Of a DNA stretch of 64,000 nucleotides, positions 1-11,300 are shown piece by piece; the first letter of the stretch is position 1, and every line of letters begins with the position of its first letter. Source of the stretch: Takakia lepidozioides (lineage: Eukaryota > Streptophyta > Takakiopsida > Takakiales > Takakiaceae). The notes under the pieces are model-generated. The model was not told the DNA's origin. It did no database searches and worked only from the letters and a program-made list of their open reading frames with translations. Both the position numbers and the translations under genes were made by a program. The stretch lies in the NCBI GenBank assembly GCA_030704615.1, contig CM060731.1, positions 60,928,756-60,992,755 of the forward strand. Direction: 5' to 3'.

Positions 1-1
1 T

Positions 2-694
2 CATTACAGAGGTCGAATGGAACAATACAACCAGTACTGGGGAAACATTCTCGCCGAGTTGGATAAGTCAATTCCAGAAGCTCCCGACCGTATTCAGTTT
101 CTTGAGGGATTATGGCCGAAAACAAATTGGTCCAAGAATCATCACAGAGATGGAATCCATCCACATACATTGCTAGATGTGGAAGAAGATGATGAAATCC
201 TAGAACCTTACTGTGGCCTGAGGTGTGAGCGACCAAGAATATCCCTGAATCCGTTCAAGGATATTGAGAAAGGGTTTTTTGTGCTCGTTCGCCCTTATGA
301 CCCAAGTACGTGCCCGGTCTGGATGGGGGTGGCAATATCTGACGTGATCCGCGAAAGGGAGGATCCTAATTTTAAGAAGGTGAAGGTGGAGTGGTGGAGA
401 CCGAGAAAAGGTGGTAACCCAACAGACTTGGAAAGGTACAAAGACTGTTGGTCAAAACTTTGGGAGTATAACTCGTCAGATCCTCCTCAATGGATCCATG
501 TGAACAATGGTCTGTGGACAATGCCTCCACGAAAAAATACGACAAGGAATAGCACTAAGAGAATTACTGCCGCCGAAGCAATGAAGGCGCGCGCTAATTT
601 GGAGGAGGCTAATCGTCAGTCAGAAAGCGAGTCGTGCGAGCGAGTTCTAGACCAAGGACATATTGTTGAGGTCAACTCCAGTACTTCGATTTAA
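2..694 (+). CDS. Transposon-type protein, 5' partial at window edge
   Basis: The reading frame is open from base 2, so the start probably lies outside the window; the first Met is at 17 (225 residues from there). The protein has an aromatic, charged middle section (GFFVLVRPYDPSTCPVWMG, then VKVEWWRPRKGG, then QWIHVNNGLW) followed by a basic Ser/Arg-rich tail. This resembles the BAH-like or chromatin-reader-like tail of large transposon proteins that I associate with moss and fern genomes, but I cannot name the family from sequence alone. No catalytic motif is visible. It ends at TAA 692-694 in an AT-rich stretch. It could also be the last exon of a host gene. Family assignment is weak; that it is a real coding stretch is likely from its length and its open upstream frame. 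Confidence 0.45.
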   Translation, partial: HYRGRMEQYNQYWGNILAELDKSIPEAPDRIQFLEGLWPKTNWSKNHHRDGIHPHTLLDVEEDDEILEPYCGLRCERPRISLNPFKDIEKGFFVLVRPYDPSTCPVWMGVAISDVIREREDPNFKKVKVEWWRPRKGGNPTDLERYKDCWSKLWEYNSSDPPQWIHVNNGLWTMPPRKNTTRNSTKRITAAEAMKARANLEEANRQSESESCERVLDQGHIVEVNSSTSI

Positions 695-2244
695 GAAATA
701 ATTTTTTCTTCTCTATATGGCCCTTCTTGTTTGCGTTGGGGGATCTTTTTTGTTATCTTCTTATGTCGCACTGAACCTCGAATGTCCAGTGGACGTTCTC
801 GTCCTTTGTTTCTGGTTTGCTGGATGCTGGCCTGCTGTACGTCCTGGTCAACAAAGATGACCCTGGGGGGGGTTTCGCCTACATAACATATAGATCACAA
901 GAACAAAATGGGCAGGCACGACCACTGGAGTCTTCAAATTCGGTCAAAGAGGTTTTTAACAACGGAAGAAAATAGCCCATTTCCAGTCTTTCTATGAAAT
1001 ATTGGACTTGCTTTTCGCATAACCAATTCTCCCACAGAAGTCTCCCACTAGGAGGAGCCTTACTCAATCGTTGTTGACATACAGTTTTTCAATTTGCCAA
1101 TCCTCAAGTTTTTTCTATGAGGTTTTCCTCCATTTTCCCTCTAAGCTCTATGACTTTTCTGCACCAAATTTTCATTTCATTTCATTTTCATACTTCTCAT
1201 CTTTTGCCCTGGTTTAAGAGGGAATTTCACATGTCTTTTTCCGTTGTTCAAATTTTAAGCAATTTTTATTTCTCATAGTTTTTATTTGGTGGTCTGACTT
1301 TTTATCCTCTCTCATGTTTTCTTCAGATCCATTTTCTCCCATGAGATCTAGGCGCTTCCCAAAAGTCGTTATATAACGTCATTTTCTTTCCAAATCTATT
1401 CATACCATAACCATAGCCATAACCATAACCATTATGGTTATTGAAATGTCTTCTCCCTTCACATTTGCGCTAGCTTTTTTCTTTGTTTTGGATTGACATG
1501 CATTTAGGCATGTTACAGTTTGCTTTCTATGTTACATCTTAATACTAAGTCCAGGTTCCAACGACGAGTCTTTCATTTAAATACTTGTCCATAATATTAG
1601 GTTCTTCCATTTTTTTTTGCTTACTAGTACCCTACTAACAACACTAAGTTCTAGCGAAGTCTGGTGTTTTCCATAAGACTTAGTGTTTGTCTATTTTGTA
1701 ACTTAAACAAAAACCCTAAACCCTTGGGGCAGCAGCCACAGCCCCTAGAATCCATGCATCTTTCTCTTACTCATCAAGAGAAGAGAAATACATGACTTCA
1801 AATTTTTCTCTTTGCTTGAGCCCACGGGTGTAGAGGCAGACACAAACACAAAGACTTGACATTGTTGTTAGTATATGACTTCATGTCATGATTATATATT
1901 ACAATAATGTGGTAGATATATTAGGATTGAAATTACTGATATTCATTCTGGTGTTTGCAGCATTTAGGCGATGATGAAACCGATAGGTCGATGTATACAG
2001 TAGCCACATGTGTTTAGCAGTCACTGTCATCGCTGCAAAACTTTTGTAAATCTTAAAATACACGGCATCAGATCTTCACAGGTTGATACTGCTCAGAATT
2101 TTTTTATTGAATTTCCTAGTGGAAGTCCAAGTGATACAATACTATGACTACTTGATAGATTTCAGGGAAACTACCAAGTTTCGCAAATTCAGTGTTTGTC
2201 AAGCATCAAGGCCATCAGAATGAGATGAGGATGAATCCACCAAC
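695..2244. other. AT-rich stretch without recognisable gene
   Basis: No convincing coding frame. It contains a short run of imperfect CCATAA units around 1402-1437 and one and a half telomere-like units (AAACCCTAAACCC, 1711-1723), too short to be an interstitial telomere array. Confidence 0.5.
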
Positions 2245-2470
2245 CTGCTCAGCAATGCGCGCGACTTGAGAATATGACTCTTGGATGTCATGTTCAGCAA
2301 AGCGGGAAAGGAAGAGGTTGGACACCATGCCTGTAGCAACAATAAAGGGTCCAGTGCCCAACATTAACAGGGATATCTGCCAGCAGCTGATAAACCCCGC
2401 TGCAATGCCTCCAATGGCATGTTGTGGATGTAATTTCAAGTATAGATTAGTTCGTACCAACAACATTTTC
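2245..2470 (-). pseudogene. ABCB-type (MDR) transporter transmembrane exon, isolated
   Basis: On the minus strand an exon-like block runs from an acceptor (TGCAG at 2474-2471) to a donor (GAGCAG then GTTGG at 2244). The encoded IGGIAAGFISCWQISLLMLG and the following Ala/Glu-rich stretch ending ARIAEQ match the family pattern of transmembrane helices 3-4 of type B ABC transporters (IAGF..GF...WQ..L..L, then AGKVAEE). In the family this region is followed by conserved exons coding TVYAF and the Walker A motif; I do not see these within 2 kb downstream on the minus strand. It is therefore probably a fragment or a gene with very long introns. Neighbours are transposon sequence, which favours a captured or decayed fragment. 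Confidence 0.55.
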
Positions 2471-3137
2471 CTGCAATGAAAACATTACAATAATTCAATC
2501 GCTTTCTGAGACCTGTGATTTAAAGTGTAACAAAAACTCGGTACTAACCATCATCACGCCACTTGGTTGTAGCAACTAATATAATATATTAGACCAAATT
2601 ATTTATCACATTAGCTACCATAAAACGCTGTAAACAACTGATAGATAGCCATTTTAGCTTTTACCTCCCGTTCCCTTGCAACCTCCATACAAGTTCTTTC
2701 TCTTCTTCATATGCATCAACAAACAACAACGGCTTTCCATTTCACAGTTCTCCTGATATGATGCGCTGTGATGCATGGTCCCGGACATCCTTGTCCGACT
2801 TATTATACCTACAGATATAGTAAGCATATTCATGATGTAAGTTAGTGTTTTGTTTTTTAAGATGCACTACAAATAAGACATTGAAAGGCAAAATCCAAAG
2901 AGAGATGAGGAGATAAAACTTACTTTTCATATGAGATAGTACTTCAATGTCTCGTAATCTGCATCCCAACTTCAATGGGAACACCAAAGTTGCTCATTCT
3001 TGAGATCCGAGTCCCTCTGCCACTCTTGTTTGTAATTTTTCTTTTGTTGATTCCCATGGATGAAGGTAATTGAGTGGTATACGTACGTATAGTGTTCCTA
3101 CCAACAGACATCTTGTCATACTAGATCTCAGAACTCA
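2471..3137. other. No gene seen
   Basis: AT-rich, many stops in all frames. It could be intron of the ABCB-like gene, but no second ABC exon is recognisable. Confidence 0.4.
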
Positions 3138-3870
3138 CACTACAGGAAAAGGGGGGCCTTTGCGACGCCCGCGCCATGCCGCAGCGTCGGGAAAACGCCA
3201 TTTTCAGGCATGCGGCAGGTGTAGAATTTGCGACGCCCAGCCGTCGCCCTACAATCGCAAGGGCGTCGCAAAAATGCGACGTATGGGGGTCGCGAGCCCC
3301 CACCCCAACTCCTGCAACTGCCGGACGTCGGTTTTTCAGGCCGTCCGCGCCGATGGCAGGAGCCTCTTTGAGTGACATCTCACCGTCACGGCCCTCCAGC
3401 CGACGGCGTTGGTGGGGGCGCCGGCGCAACGTCGCATTTTTTTTTTTTCTAACCTGCCCGGGAGTCCCATCCTAAAACCCAAAAACACGTGGCGTAAGCC
3501 GGGTAGTACGCCAAGCGACTATTGGGCGTGGCAAAAAACAGCAGGAGCAGGAGTCGGTCTCCGCCACGCCCGGGCGTGGGTTGTTGCAACGCTCCGGCGT
3601 CGATTTTGTTTTAAATTTCATCAAAAAAAAATGTGGCGCGAAAAGAGTGGCGGTCTCCGCGACACCAGGGCGTCGCGGCTTGCGACCCCCGGACTAAAAA
3701 ACACGTCGCAGGGGGTGACGGGCGTTGCAGCCCGCAAATGGGGTTTGCGACGCCCAGCTGTCGCTGCTTGCGACCCCCGCCCAGAAAACATGTCGCCATT
3801 GGCGACGTGCTGCAGTCTCGAGGGCAGCTTGGTGGGGGGGGGGGGGGGGGGGGGTTGGGGGTTGATTTTG
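3138..3870. mobile_element. CACTA-type terminus with GCGAC subterminal repeats
   Basis: CACTACAGGAAAA at 3138-3150 is a typical CACTA (En/Spm) terminal inverted repeat start, preceded by TCA. It is followed by GC-rich DNA full of GCGACG/CGTCGC motifs in both orientations (for example near 3160, 3236, 3709, 3750, 3800), as expected for subterminal transposase-binding repeats. A 21-base G run lies at 3834-3854. The matching right terminus was not found in the window, so the element is truncated or its other end has diverged. A similar GCGAC-rich block occurs at 15490-15720. Confidence 0.5.
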
Positions 3871-4240
3871 GGGGTGAATTGGGGGTGGTTTTTTGTTTTT
3901 TCCCTGGTTTTGTATTTGGGGATGGGAGAACTTACAGTTCCATTTCTCTGATTTAGCAGGTACACAATTGAGCAAGCATGAATCGAGGGTGAGGACAGTG
4001 CGACACATGAATAAGATGGAAGATGGAAAGATGGAAATATATTTACAGGAAATGAGCTGAAAAGCTCACAAGGGTTCAGTAGGCTGACCCTGGGACCTAC
4101 ATGGACTAGGACTAGTCATCCTCATCCTCATCCTCAGTGGAGGACTTAGAGCTATCTGATGAGCCTGATGACTCCGCGCCCTTTGCCAGAGCACGTAAAT
4201 GAGGCGGCGTTCCCCTAAGTCCCACAGAGCTCTCATCCAA

Positions 4241-5097
4241 TCACTGGGCATGACCCTCGACCTCATCCATACTAGTGCCTTGTAGTGCACTCATCCCCTC
4301 TGTGTTGGCCATGTTCTTCATGAGGGATTGCCAACCATGCTCCTTGGCGTAGTTGTACTCTACCGAAGATGGCTTCCTCTCAAACGCGCGTTGCTACACA
4401 TGCCACAAATTAAAGTCAGTTCTTCGCGATGATGGAGCCGGAAAGAAGACATAACAAAATCCATAGGGAAGTACGACTTACAAATCGCAAGATAAAACCC
4501 TTGGATCCGCCGGCGCCCCACTTGTGTGTGGATTCGTGCTTGTCAAGGCGGACTGTTGTTGCTTCGCGTGCCCGGTCAAATTTGGCCTTGTTTGCGGCAT
4601 CAGTCTCTCCCGCAATGAGTGCATCCCACGATACCTATGCACCCCTCCCCCAACAATTAGTGAATTACACACATACGTTGCATTGAATCCACCTCATTAA
4701 TGCACATGCGACAAATGGAAGATGACATGATTCAGGATTTGCCAACCTGTGTAATTCCATAAGGTGGTTTGGGTATGGCCCCCTTTTCCATTGCCCTCCG
4801 AATTATCTGTCTGGCACGGTACCTCCTGTCCTTCAAGTTTCGCCCCACCATCTCCATCACCCTTGTGTCACTCCAATTTCCTGGAAACCGGCGGTCTAAC
4901 TCACGGGCATACGCCCGCTTCGCGCCAAAGTGCTGATCAGCCCACTCGATGTGCAAAGGGAACCACCTCAATGCGAGTTCGAAGGCTGGCTTCTTCATAG
5001 CCTCCCAGAATGCACCGCAAGGGTCACCATGGCGATTCATCTCCACCGGTGGCACCATGATCTTTGCCAACTCCACGTCCTGTATCGCCAAGGCCAT
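4241..5097 (-). CDS. Transposase_24 (Ptta/En/Spm)-type protein, three exons
   Basis: Three phase-0 exons fit together: 5097-4747 (117 codons), 4634-4482 (51 codons) and 4393-4241 (50 codons plus TGA), with GT donors (GTTGGC, GTAAGT) and AG acceptors (GCATAG, GTGTAG). The first exon has a basic helical region (NLKDRRYRARQIIRRAMEKG). The second starts VSWDALIAGETDAANKAKF and ends GAGGSKGFILRF, which fits the plant Transposase_24 pattern (W..L......K....GGSK) carried as the accessory gene of CACTA elements. The third contains EYNYAKEHGW. After the stop, the same frame codes a Ser/Asp/Glu-rich tail ending in an acidic run, so the stop may be a recent truncation. An AG lies just before the ATG (TCTAACAG), so the true first exon may be upstream. 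It sits beside the CACTA-like terminus at 3138, supporting a common element. Confidence 0.55.
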
Positions 5098-5189
5098 CCC
5101 TGTTAGAGGGCTGCTTGGGACTTAGACGCTTTTACGGGATCTGTGAGGTACCCTTAATTTTTACACAGACTGAGACCAACATGAGCCTT

Positions 5190-5523
5190 AGGGGTGACAG
5201 CAACAGGCTTTAGGGGGGGAGATACACAGCCCGACAGAGTCCATCACAGCCCAACACAGCCGTCACAGCCCGTCACAGTTCAACACAACCAGTCACAGCC
5301 CGACACAGCCGTCACAGCTTCGCACAGCCAACACAGCCCGTCACAGTCCAACACAGCCAGTCACAGCCCGTCACAGTCCGACACAGCCGACACAGCCGAC
5401 ATAGTCAGACACAGTCAGACACAGCTGTCACAGCTTCGCACAGCCGACACAGCCCTACACAGCCCGACACAGCCAGTCACAGCCCGCCACAGCCTGATAC
5501 AGCCAGTCACAGCTCGACACAGC
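5190..5523 (+). repeat. CACAGCC minisatellite
   Basis: Imperfect tandem array of 8-11 base units of the form CACAGCCCGT / CACAGCCGA / CACAGTCCAA. It runs directly up to the LTR start. The same unit type recurs at 57650-58400 and in the last 28 bases of the window, there on the opposite strand. Confidence 0.85.
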
Positions 5524-6156
5524 TGGGGGACAGTTATCATTGGCAGGGAACGACTGTGGGGAATGACATCTGAAAAAGGAACGTGTACTACAGGGATGAC
5601 GGTTAGTTAGGAAAGCGGTTAGAACAACTTGTAGGTAGAAAAAGCGAAGAGCGGGGACATCGGGAAATCACTTCTTAGGGGGGACTTCTGGCATCACGGC
5701 TTGGAAATAGGGGGGAGAGCACATCACTGAGTGGAAAGATGAAGAGCACGGAGTAGGAGAAGTGACGATCTGTTGTTACTTGATGAATGCAAGCTGTAGA
5801 ATTGTAATGTAGAGTAGATTAGAGACACCATGGCTTCAGCCTGATACTTGATAGATATTAATCTGATACATACTTCATACTCACACTGTGTAGAGAGACC
5901 TGAGTGAAGCTGTGGAATGAGTGGATGGAACTTGATAGATTTCTGAAGCAAACTGATACTTAATTGCAGACAGTAAGGTAACTCGCTAACATGAATGCGG
6001 GAAGGAGTACAAATAGGAAACACCCCCATGATACACTAGTTGTAGGTCATGACTGATTGTTCTGAGCGGGCTAAGTGCTTAGAGATTTCCAACTCTTTTA
6101 TCTTGGAGTTCCCACCTCGAATAGCGAAGGGATGGGTGAGTAAAAGCCGCTCGACA
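5524..6156 (+). mobile_element. LTR retroelement 1: 5' LTR
   Basis: The stretch ends in GCTCGACA directly before a primer-binding-type sequence. It is homologous along its length to the minus-strand LTR at 63352-63972: shared GGGAACGACTGTGGGG, the CCCCCATGATACACTAG block, and the end GGGTGAGTAAAAGCCGC. The start at TG 5524 is chosen because ACAGC precedes it, as in the other copy. A 3' LTR was not found; sequence after 6745 belongs to another repeat. Confidence 0.75.
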
Positions 6157-6176
6157 TTTGGCGACCATACTGGGGA
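6157..6176 (+). promoter_or_regulatory. Primer-binding site of LTR element 1
   Basis: TTTGGCGACCATACTGGGG directly follows the LTR. The same sequence follows the LTR of element 2 at 17317. The TGGCGACC start suits priming by a tRNA 3' end (CCA), possibly tRNA-Arg; the tRNA identity is a guess. No complement of this site exists in the LTR, so self-priming is not indicated here. Confidence 0.65.
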
Positions 6177-6250
6177 ACTGGGTCATGAACAACCAGATGT
6201 GAACAGGCATCTGGTGGGATCATGGTGGTTGGAGAATTAAAGAATTTGAT

Positions 6251-6745
6251 GTGAATCAAATTCCCTGTGAAACTGAGAAGGAAAGATTGTCCAAACGATT
6301 CTTTCAGAGGTTCTTGGAATTGCCAGACGGTTGTAAAGAAAACATTCTTAAAAGAGTGCATGATGCTGACCCTGAATGGGGTCTGGAGAAAGGAGTGATA
6401 AAGATTTATCAGGTGGCCTGTAGAGGAAGAGCACGTTGGTTACCAACACTGGTTTATGTGATAGCATTGCTATCCATTAAGCGAGTAGAGTTTGAAGGCT
6501 GGGAGGAAATAAAGGTGAATGTTTATACTTATATGCATGAAGAGCTTGTACTGGTAAAGAATTGGATTCCAAAGGATATTCTGTGGATCAAACTCACACC
6601 AAGAACAGCTTTCCAGACTTGTTTGCCATATGGTTATATGGTAACGGAGACTTCTAGTATAGCCAAGGGTGCATTGAAGCTTGAAAGAAACCCAGGCAGA
6701 TACGAGAGATATTACAAAAGAGAGTTTTGGTTATTGCCACATTAA
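6251..6745 (+). CDS. Pre-gag ORF of LTR element 1, unknown function
   Basis: This 164-codon ORF begins about 75 bases after the primer-binding site. It shares a layout with the 119-codon ORF in the same place in element 2 (17426-17785): an N-terminal FL..L(P) helix, WGL(E/K)(K/G)GVI(K/S)I, then R...WL..L..(V/L)I.L..I..V, and WIPKD(I/L)L followed by a basic segment. No zinc knuckle, protease or membrane signal is seen. A conserved small ORF placed before gag in two diverged elements suggests a functional accessory protein. Start chosen at the first in-frame Met; upstream AUGs are in other frames. The element is cut off soon after the stop by the palindromic repeat field at 6783. Confidence 0.55.
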   Translation: MNQIPCETEKERLSKRFFQRFLELPDGCKENILKRVHDADPEWGLEKGVIKIYQVACRGRARWLPTLVYVIALLSIKRVEFEGWEEIKVNVYTYMHEELVLVKNWIPKDILWIKLTPRTAFQTCLPYGYMVTETSSIAKGALKLERNPGRYERYYKREFWLLPH

Positions 6746-6782
6746 AAAGAAATGAAAGACATGGGACATGAGTGATGAAAGA

Positions 6783-7547
6783 GAAGCGTGGAATCCCGGA
6801 TGGATGGAAATCCGGCGCCGCATTTCCATCCTACAGGTAATTCGAATCCCCGATGGATGGAAATCCGGCGCCGAATTTCCATCCTGCAGGTAATTCGAAT
6901 CCCGGATGGATGGAAATTCGGCGCCGAATTTCCATCCAGCAGGTAAGTGGAATCCCGGATGGATCGAAATCCGGCGCCGCATTTCCATCCTGCAGGTAAT
7001 TCGAATCCCCGATGGATGGAAATTCGGCGCCGAATTTCCATCCAGCAGGTAAGTGGAATCCCGGATGGATGGAAATCCGGCGCCGAATTTCCATCCAGCA
7101 GGTAAGTCGGATCGCTGACGTATGGATATTCAGCGCCGAATTTCCATTCTCCAGGTATTTCATCGCTCAGAATTACCTTCCTGCAGGTAATTCTGATAGA
7201 TGGATTACCTTCGTGCAGGTAATTCTGAGCGAGGGATTACCTTCCTACCTTCATCGATCAGAATTACCTGCAGGAAGGTAATTCTGAGCGATGAAATACC
7301 TGGTGAATGGAAATTCGGCGCCGAATTTCCATCCATCCGGGATTCGAATTACCTGCAGGATGGAAATTCGGCGCCGAATTTCCATCCATCCGGGATTCGA
7401 ATTACCTGCAGGATGGAAATGCGGCGCCGGATTTCGATCCATCCGGGATTCCACTTATGTACTGGATGGAAATTCGGCGCCGGATTTCCATCCATCCGGG
7501 ATTGCACTTACCTGCTGGATGGAAATTCGGCGCCGAATTTCCATCCG
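6783..7547. repeat. Nested palindrome array, inverted arms (GGCGCC core)
   Basis: Units of about 50-60 bases each hold the palindrome AAATTCGGCGCCGAATTT flanked by GGATGG and CCATCC. Units from 6783 to about 7160 read GAATCCCGGATGG... then ...CCATCCTGCAGGTAATTC. Units from about 7295 to 7547 are the reverse complement (GAATTACCTGCAGGATGG... then ...CCATCCGGGATTC). The centre (about 7195-7260) carries CAGAATTACCTTCCTGCAGG inverted copies. So the array is palindromic at unit scale and at whole-array scale. Confidence 0.85.
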
Positions 7548-8230
7548 GGGGATGGTCTCTGTCGGAGAGGTGTCGGCCTCTCCGCCGCTCTGTTGGATAT
7601 TCGGTGCCGAATTTCCGTCTGGGGGTTGAAATATGACGGCCAGGTGCCAACCTCTTCCCCCTCCCCGACTGCATTGGAACGGCCCCGGATTGAAATTCGG
7701 CGCCGTTTTCCCATCTGGGGAGGTTTTTATGTTGGCCAGTTTTCGGTCTGACCCCCCGACACGACTTCGTTTGGGAGGGCCCGGATGGAAATTCGGCGCC
7801 GAATCTCCATCCAGGGGATACTCTCTGTCGAACACGTGCCGACCTCTACGCCCGAGGCGACTTCATCCGGGCGTCCCCTGTTCGATATTCGGTGCCGAAT
7901 TTCCGTCCGGGGTTGAAATGTGACGGCCAAGTGCCGGCCTCTCCCCCCTCCCCGAGTGCATCCGAACCGCCCCGGATGGAAATTCGGCGCCGTTTTTCCA
8001 TCTGGGGATGTTTTTATGCCGGCCAGTTTTCGACCTGACCCCCCGACACGACTTCCTTTGGGGGGGCCGGGATGGAAATTCGGCGCCGAATCTCCATCCA
8101 GGGGATGTTCTCTGTCGCACACGCGCCGGCCTCTGCGCCCGAGGCAACTTCATCCGGGCTTCCCTTGTTGGATATTGGGTGCCGAATTTCCATTTGGGGG
8201 TAGTAATGTGACGGCACGGTGCCGGCTTCT
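7548..8230 (+). repeat. Long-period tandem repeat with GGCGCCGAAT cores
   Basis: About 2.4 copies of a 266-287 base unit start near 7548, 7814 and 8101, each beginning GGGGAT..TCTCTGTCG. Each unit contains two or three relatives of the GGCGCCGAATTTCC palindrome. It links the inverted array to the transposase gene. Confidence 0.8.
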
Positions 8231-8364
8231 CCCCTTCAGCCATCATCATCCGGACGGCCCCCCACTTTCTGACTGCATACCGTTGGCAGTTATTGCGCAA
8301 AGACCAGGGGCCGCATTCCGGAGACAAGGTTCATTAACACTCTGACTGTGGATTTTTGAGATAG

Positions 8365-11300
8365 TTGGCTCCCTGGATTTGGATCAGGCTTCGTCGCTCG
8401 GACAAATCGGCATCGCATTCATTCCCATCGCTGCATCCCCCTTCTACCAGGGAGCTTCCCCGCACGCCATCCTGGCAGTCTTGTGTGCACATCTCCCATG
8501 GCGGAAACCCGAGCGCTACAGTGTACTGCCCTCCTCATGAGCATAGAGCTTCATTTCCGTGCAGAGGGGACATCTGCCGGGTGATGGAGAAATATCTCTG
8601 CGTTCGATACCACCTGAAACCGGGGTCGGTTTTTTTGGAGGAGGAAAGGAAGGACTCTAACGGCCTTGTTGTCGAGAGTATTGTTGTGCTCCACGATGAT
8701 TTCGGCGATGGCAGGGAATGGCGAGTTCCACCATCGGACAGCGTCATATACAGGGCTGTTGGGGACTTCATTTGCCCGCCAAATGCACCTTCTATCCTGG
8801 CGCCTTCCACGAAACAATCCGCGAATCAGAGAGTGGCTACCTCAAAGAGAGAAGTCCGCAACAAACTAAATCCAGAGCCGAACCCATCCATGAAGACGAG
8901 CGAGAACCGGGTTGTTCACAACCTGTCCAACTCAGACGAGGTCATGGAAGTTCCAAGGTCGTCCTGGAGATCAGGCAAGTCCTCAATGGACGTTAGTGGA
9001 GGAGGGAGTCATATTCCCAGCACGAGCACCGCAGTTCGATCTATTCTTGAAATTCTGCGAGGGCTTCACCTGGAGGGACACCGCTCGGAGCTGGCTGGGT
9101 TGGACTACAGCAATTTCGCAATTAAATCCGTTACATGCCTTCCCGTCGACGTCGACGGTAATATCTTCTTTGAGTTCCCTCCTCGGGCGGACTACTCGAG
9201 GGCGTCCGGAATGTTGACAGATATGGATAGAAAACATGACAGTCATCCTTGGTGCGTTACCAAAACCACCAGCATGAAGATGCTCGATGGTGTGCGGGTG
9301 CGCTACGTTGTTTGTGCGGGCCCGTTGCGGTGTTTCTCCCCAACTTGCTTCCACTTTAAATCCAGAGGTCACAGGAACAAGACCGATTGGACAGGCACAG
9401 CTCATCAACCATTTCGAGCTCAGGAGAAGGTTCCTAACTCCACATTTAAGTGTGCACATTGCAAAGAACCACCACATTGCATGTCTGTTTGTAATGCCAA
9501 GCAGTTCTATGTGTTGCACCGTTTCCCTGACCTCATCCGAGCTTGCATACACGTTGGTTCCCATTGTCACAAATTGGCAAGGGGGAACTCGCGGGAGGCT
9601 GCCCACGAAGCAGAGCAGCTCGTTCAGGAGGAGGTTAAGTTGAGACCGGGTGCCAAACCCAAACAGATACAGCTCCAAGCCGCCCATAAGATGGCATTGG
9701 CCAGAATTATGTCGGAAGACGGCTCCGATAGAGTTCCTCTCGACGAGAAGGAAATGGAGGCATTGCTGGAGTCGGTGTCCCACGTATGTTCACCGAATGT
9801 CCGAAACCACATTGTCTCATGCAAACAGAAAATTGGGCGTGGCTCGGATATGCACTCCATTCTGGAGGTCAAGCGACGATGTGGATATGACTACATTCAT
9901 GGAAGTAGGTTTCCAGGACAAGGGACTGAGGCAGATCGTTGTTTCGTATTCAAAATGTCCACGTGTGGATCCGGCAGCAGCGTCGAATTGGTCGACAGGA
10001 TGACGAGTGGGAACTTGTCAAACAGTTGGGTCATGTTCGACCATATCAAGCGAATTACAAATCACCAATGGGTGACAATGGGTGCACATGTCTACGACAC
10101 CCACTGCAGGATGCTAATGACAATTGCTATTTGTGAGATGAAAGGAGAGGACACACAATCGGAGATGCTTCTTTGGCAGGGAATAAACGAACAGATGGCC
10201 AAGGCGGGATTGCCCCCTCCCAATTTCCGTGGTTTCATGGCGGACAACGCACAAGCAAATTGGGCTGCCATCCGAAGGGTGTACGGGCAAGACCCCAATG
10301 TTCCCATGGAAGGCAAGGAGAGATCTTGTGGGTTCCATTTTCTGCAGAGCCTTTCGCAGTACACAACCAGGCTCGTGGCGCCAGATTTCAGAGAGGAGCA
10401 CCGTTCCATGTGCCTTGCGTGGAAGCGCGCTCCCACCTTGGATGATGCAGAGACACAGTTTGCATGTATATGGGCTTGGTGGACATCGTCAGGTGCTGTA
10501 AGGAAATCAGACGAGGGAGCAATGGTCAGTTGGCTAGCATGGTGGCATTATCGTTTCCTCCAGTTTGGCGACTATATGCGGGAGGTGAGTTGCACGAATT
10601 CGCGTCCCGCTGAATATTATTCTTGGCCATATTTGTAACTTGCTTGTAACCTCAACATGTGCTTGTGAAGGAAATGTGTCTCGACTCCGACACCGACATG
10701 CCCACGACAAACATGGCCGAATCAGTGCACTCTTCCTGGCGTGCCTCCTCTGCAGCGCATCTGGTGGACATCCTCACTACCACAACGGAGGACATTGTGA
10801 GGTCAATTATGCAGCAATGCAGGTACAACGAGTTCTTGAAAGGGAAACAGTGGGGCTTGGGGCCGGACAGGCAGGAAATGTTGATGCGGAATGCCTCTAG
10901 ATCGAAGAATCCTCGGAAGTGGGCGGCGGCCTTGCGAGAGGGCCTTCGGGACACGCCATTGCTGCGAAGAGGCCAACATCTGGAAGGAGATGTTCATACC
11001 CGTCCAGTGAGACGAAGACTTGACGAGGCACCTGGCGGAGAAGAGGATTCATGGCGAGTTGACAAGAATATTTGCACGCTCCCTCGTGGTCCGGTGATGT
11101 TGCCCGAGGAGGTCTCGTCGAGCACCGCAAGTCCTGCACGTTCAAGATCGTCATCTCCTTTGAGCACAGGGCGCGTGCCCCGGCAACATAACGAGCCATC
11201 TGTAGTAAAGCAGTACAACATTCCCATTGTGGAGACAAGAGTGTCGGAGTCACAGTGGAGAATTGCGAGGATATTGCCGGCATTTCGAGGGAAGTGCTGC

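Noticed and set aside
1711-1723. Telomere-like AAACCCTAAACCC
   Set aside because: Fewer than two units; common by chance in plant DNA.
3834-3854. G run as a regulatory G-quadruplex
   Set aside because: A homopolymer inside a transposon terminus; may be sequencing or slippage related and has no gene context.
6731-8217. Many open frames with repeated ISIHPGF or NSAPNFHP motifs
   Set aside because: They are translations of the GGCGCC palindrome array in several frames on both strands, not independent genes.
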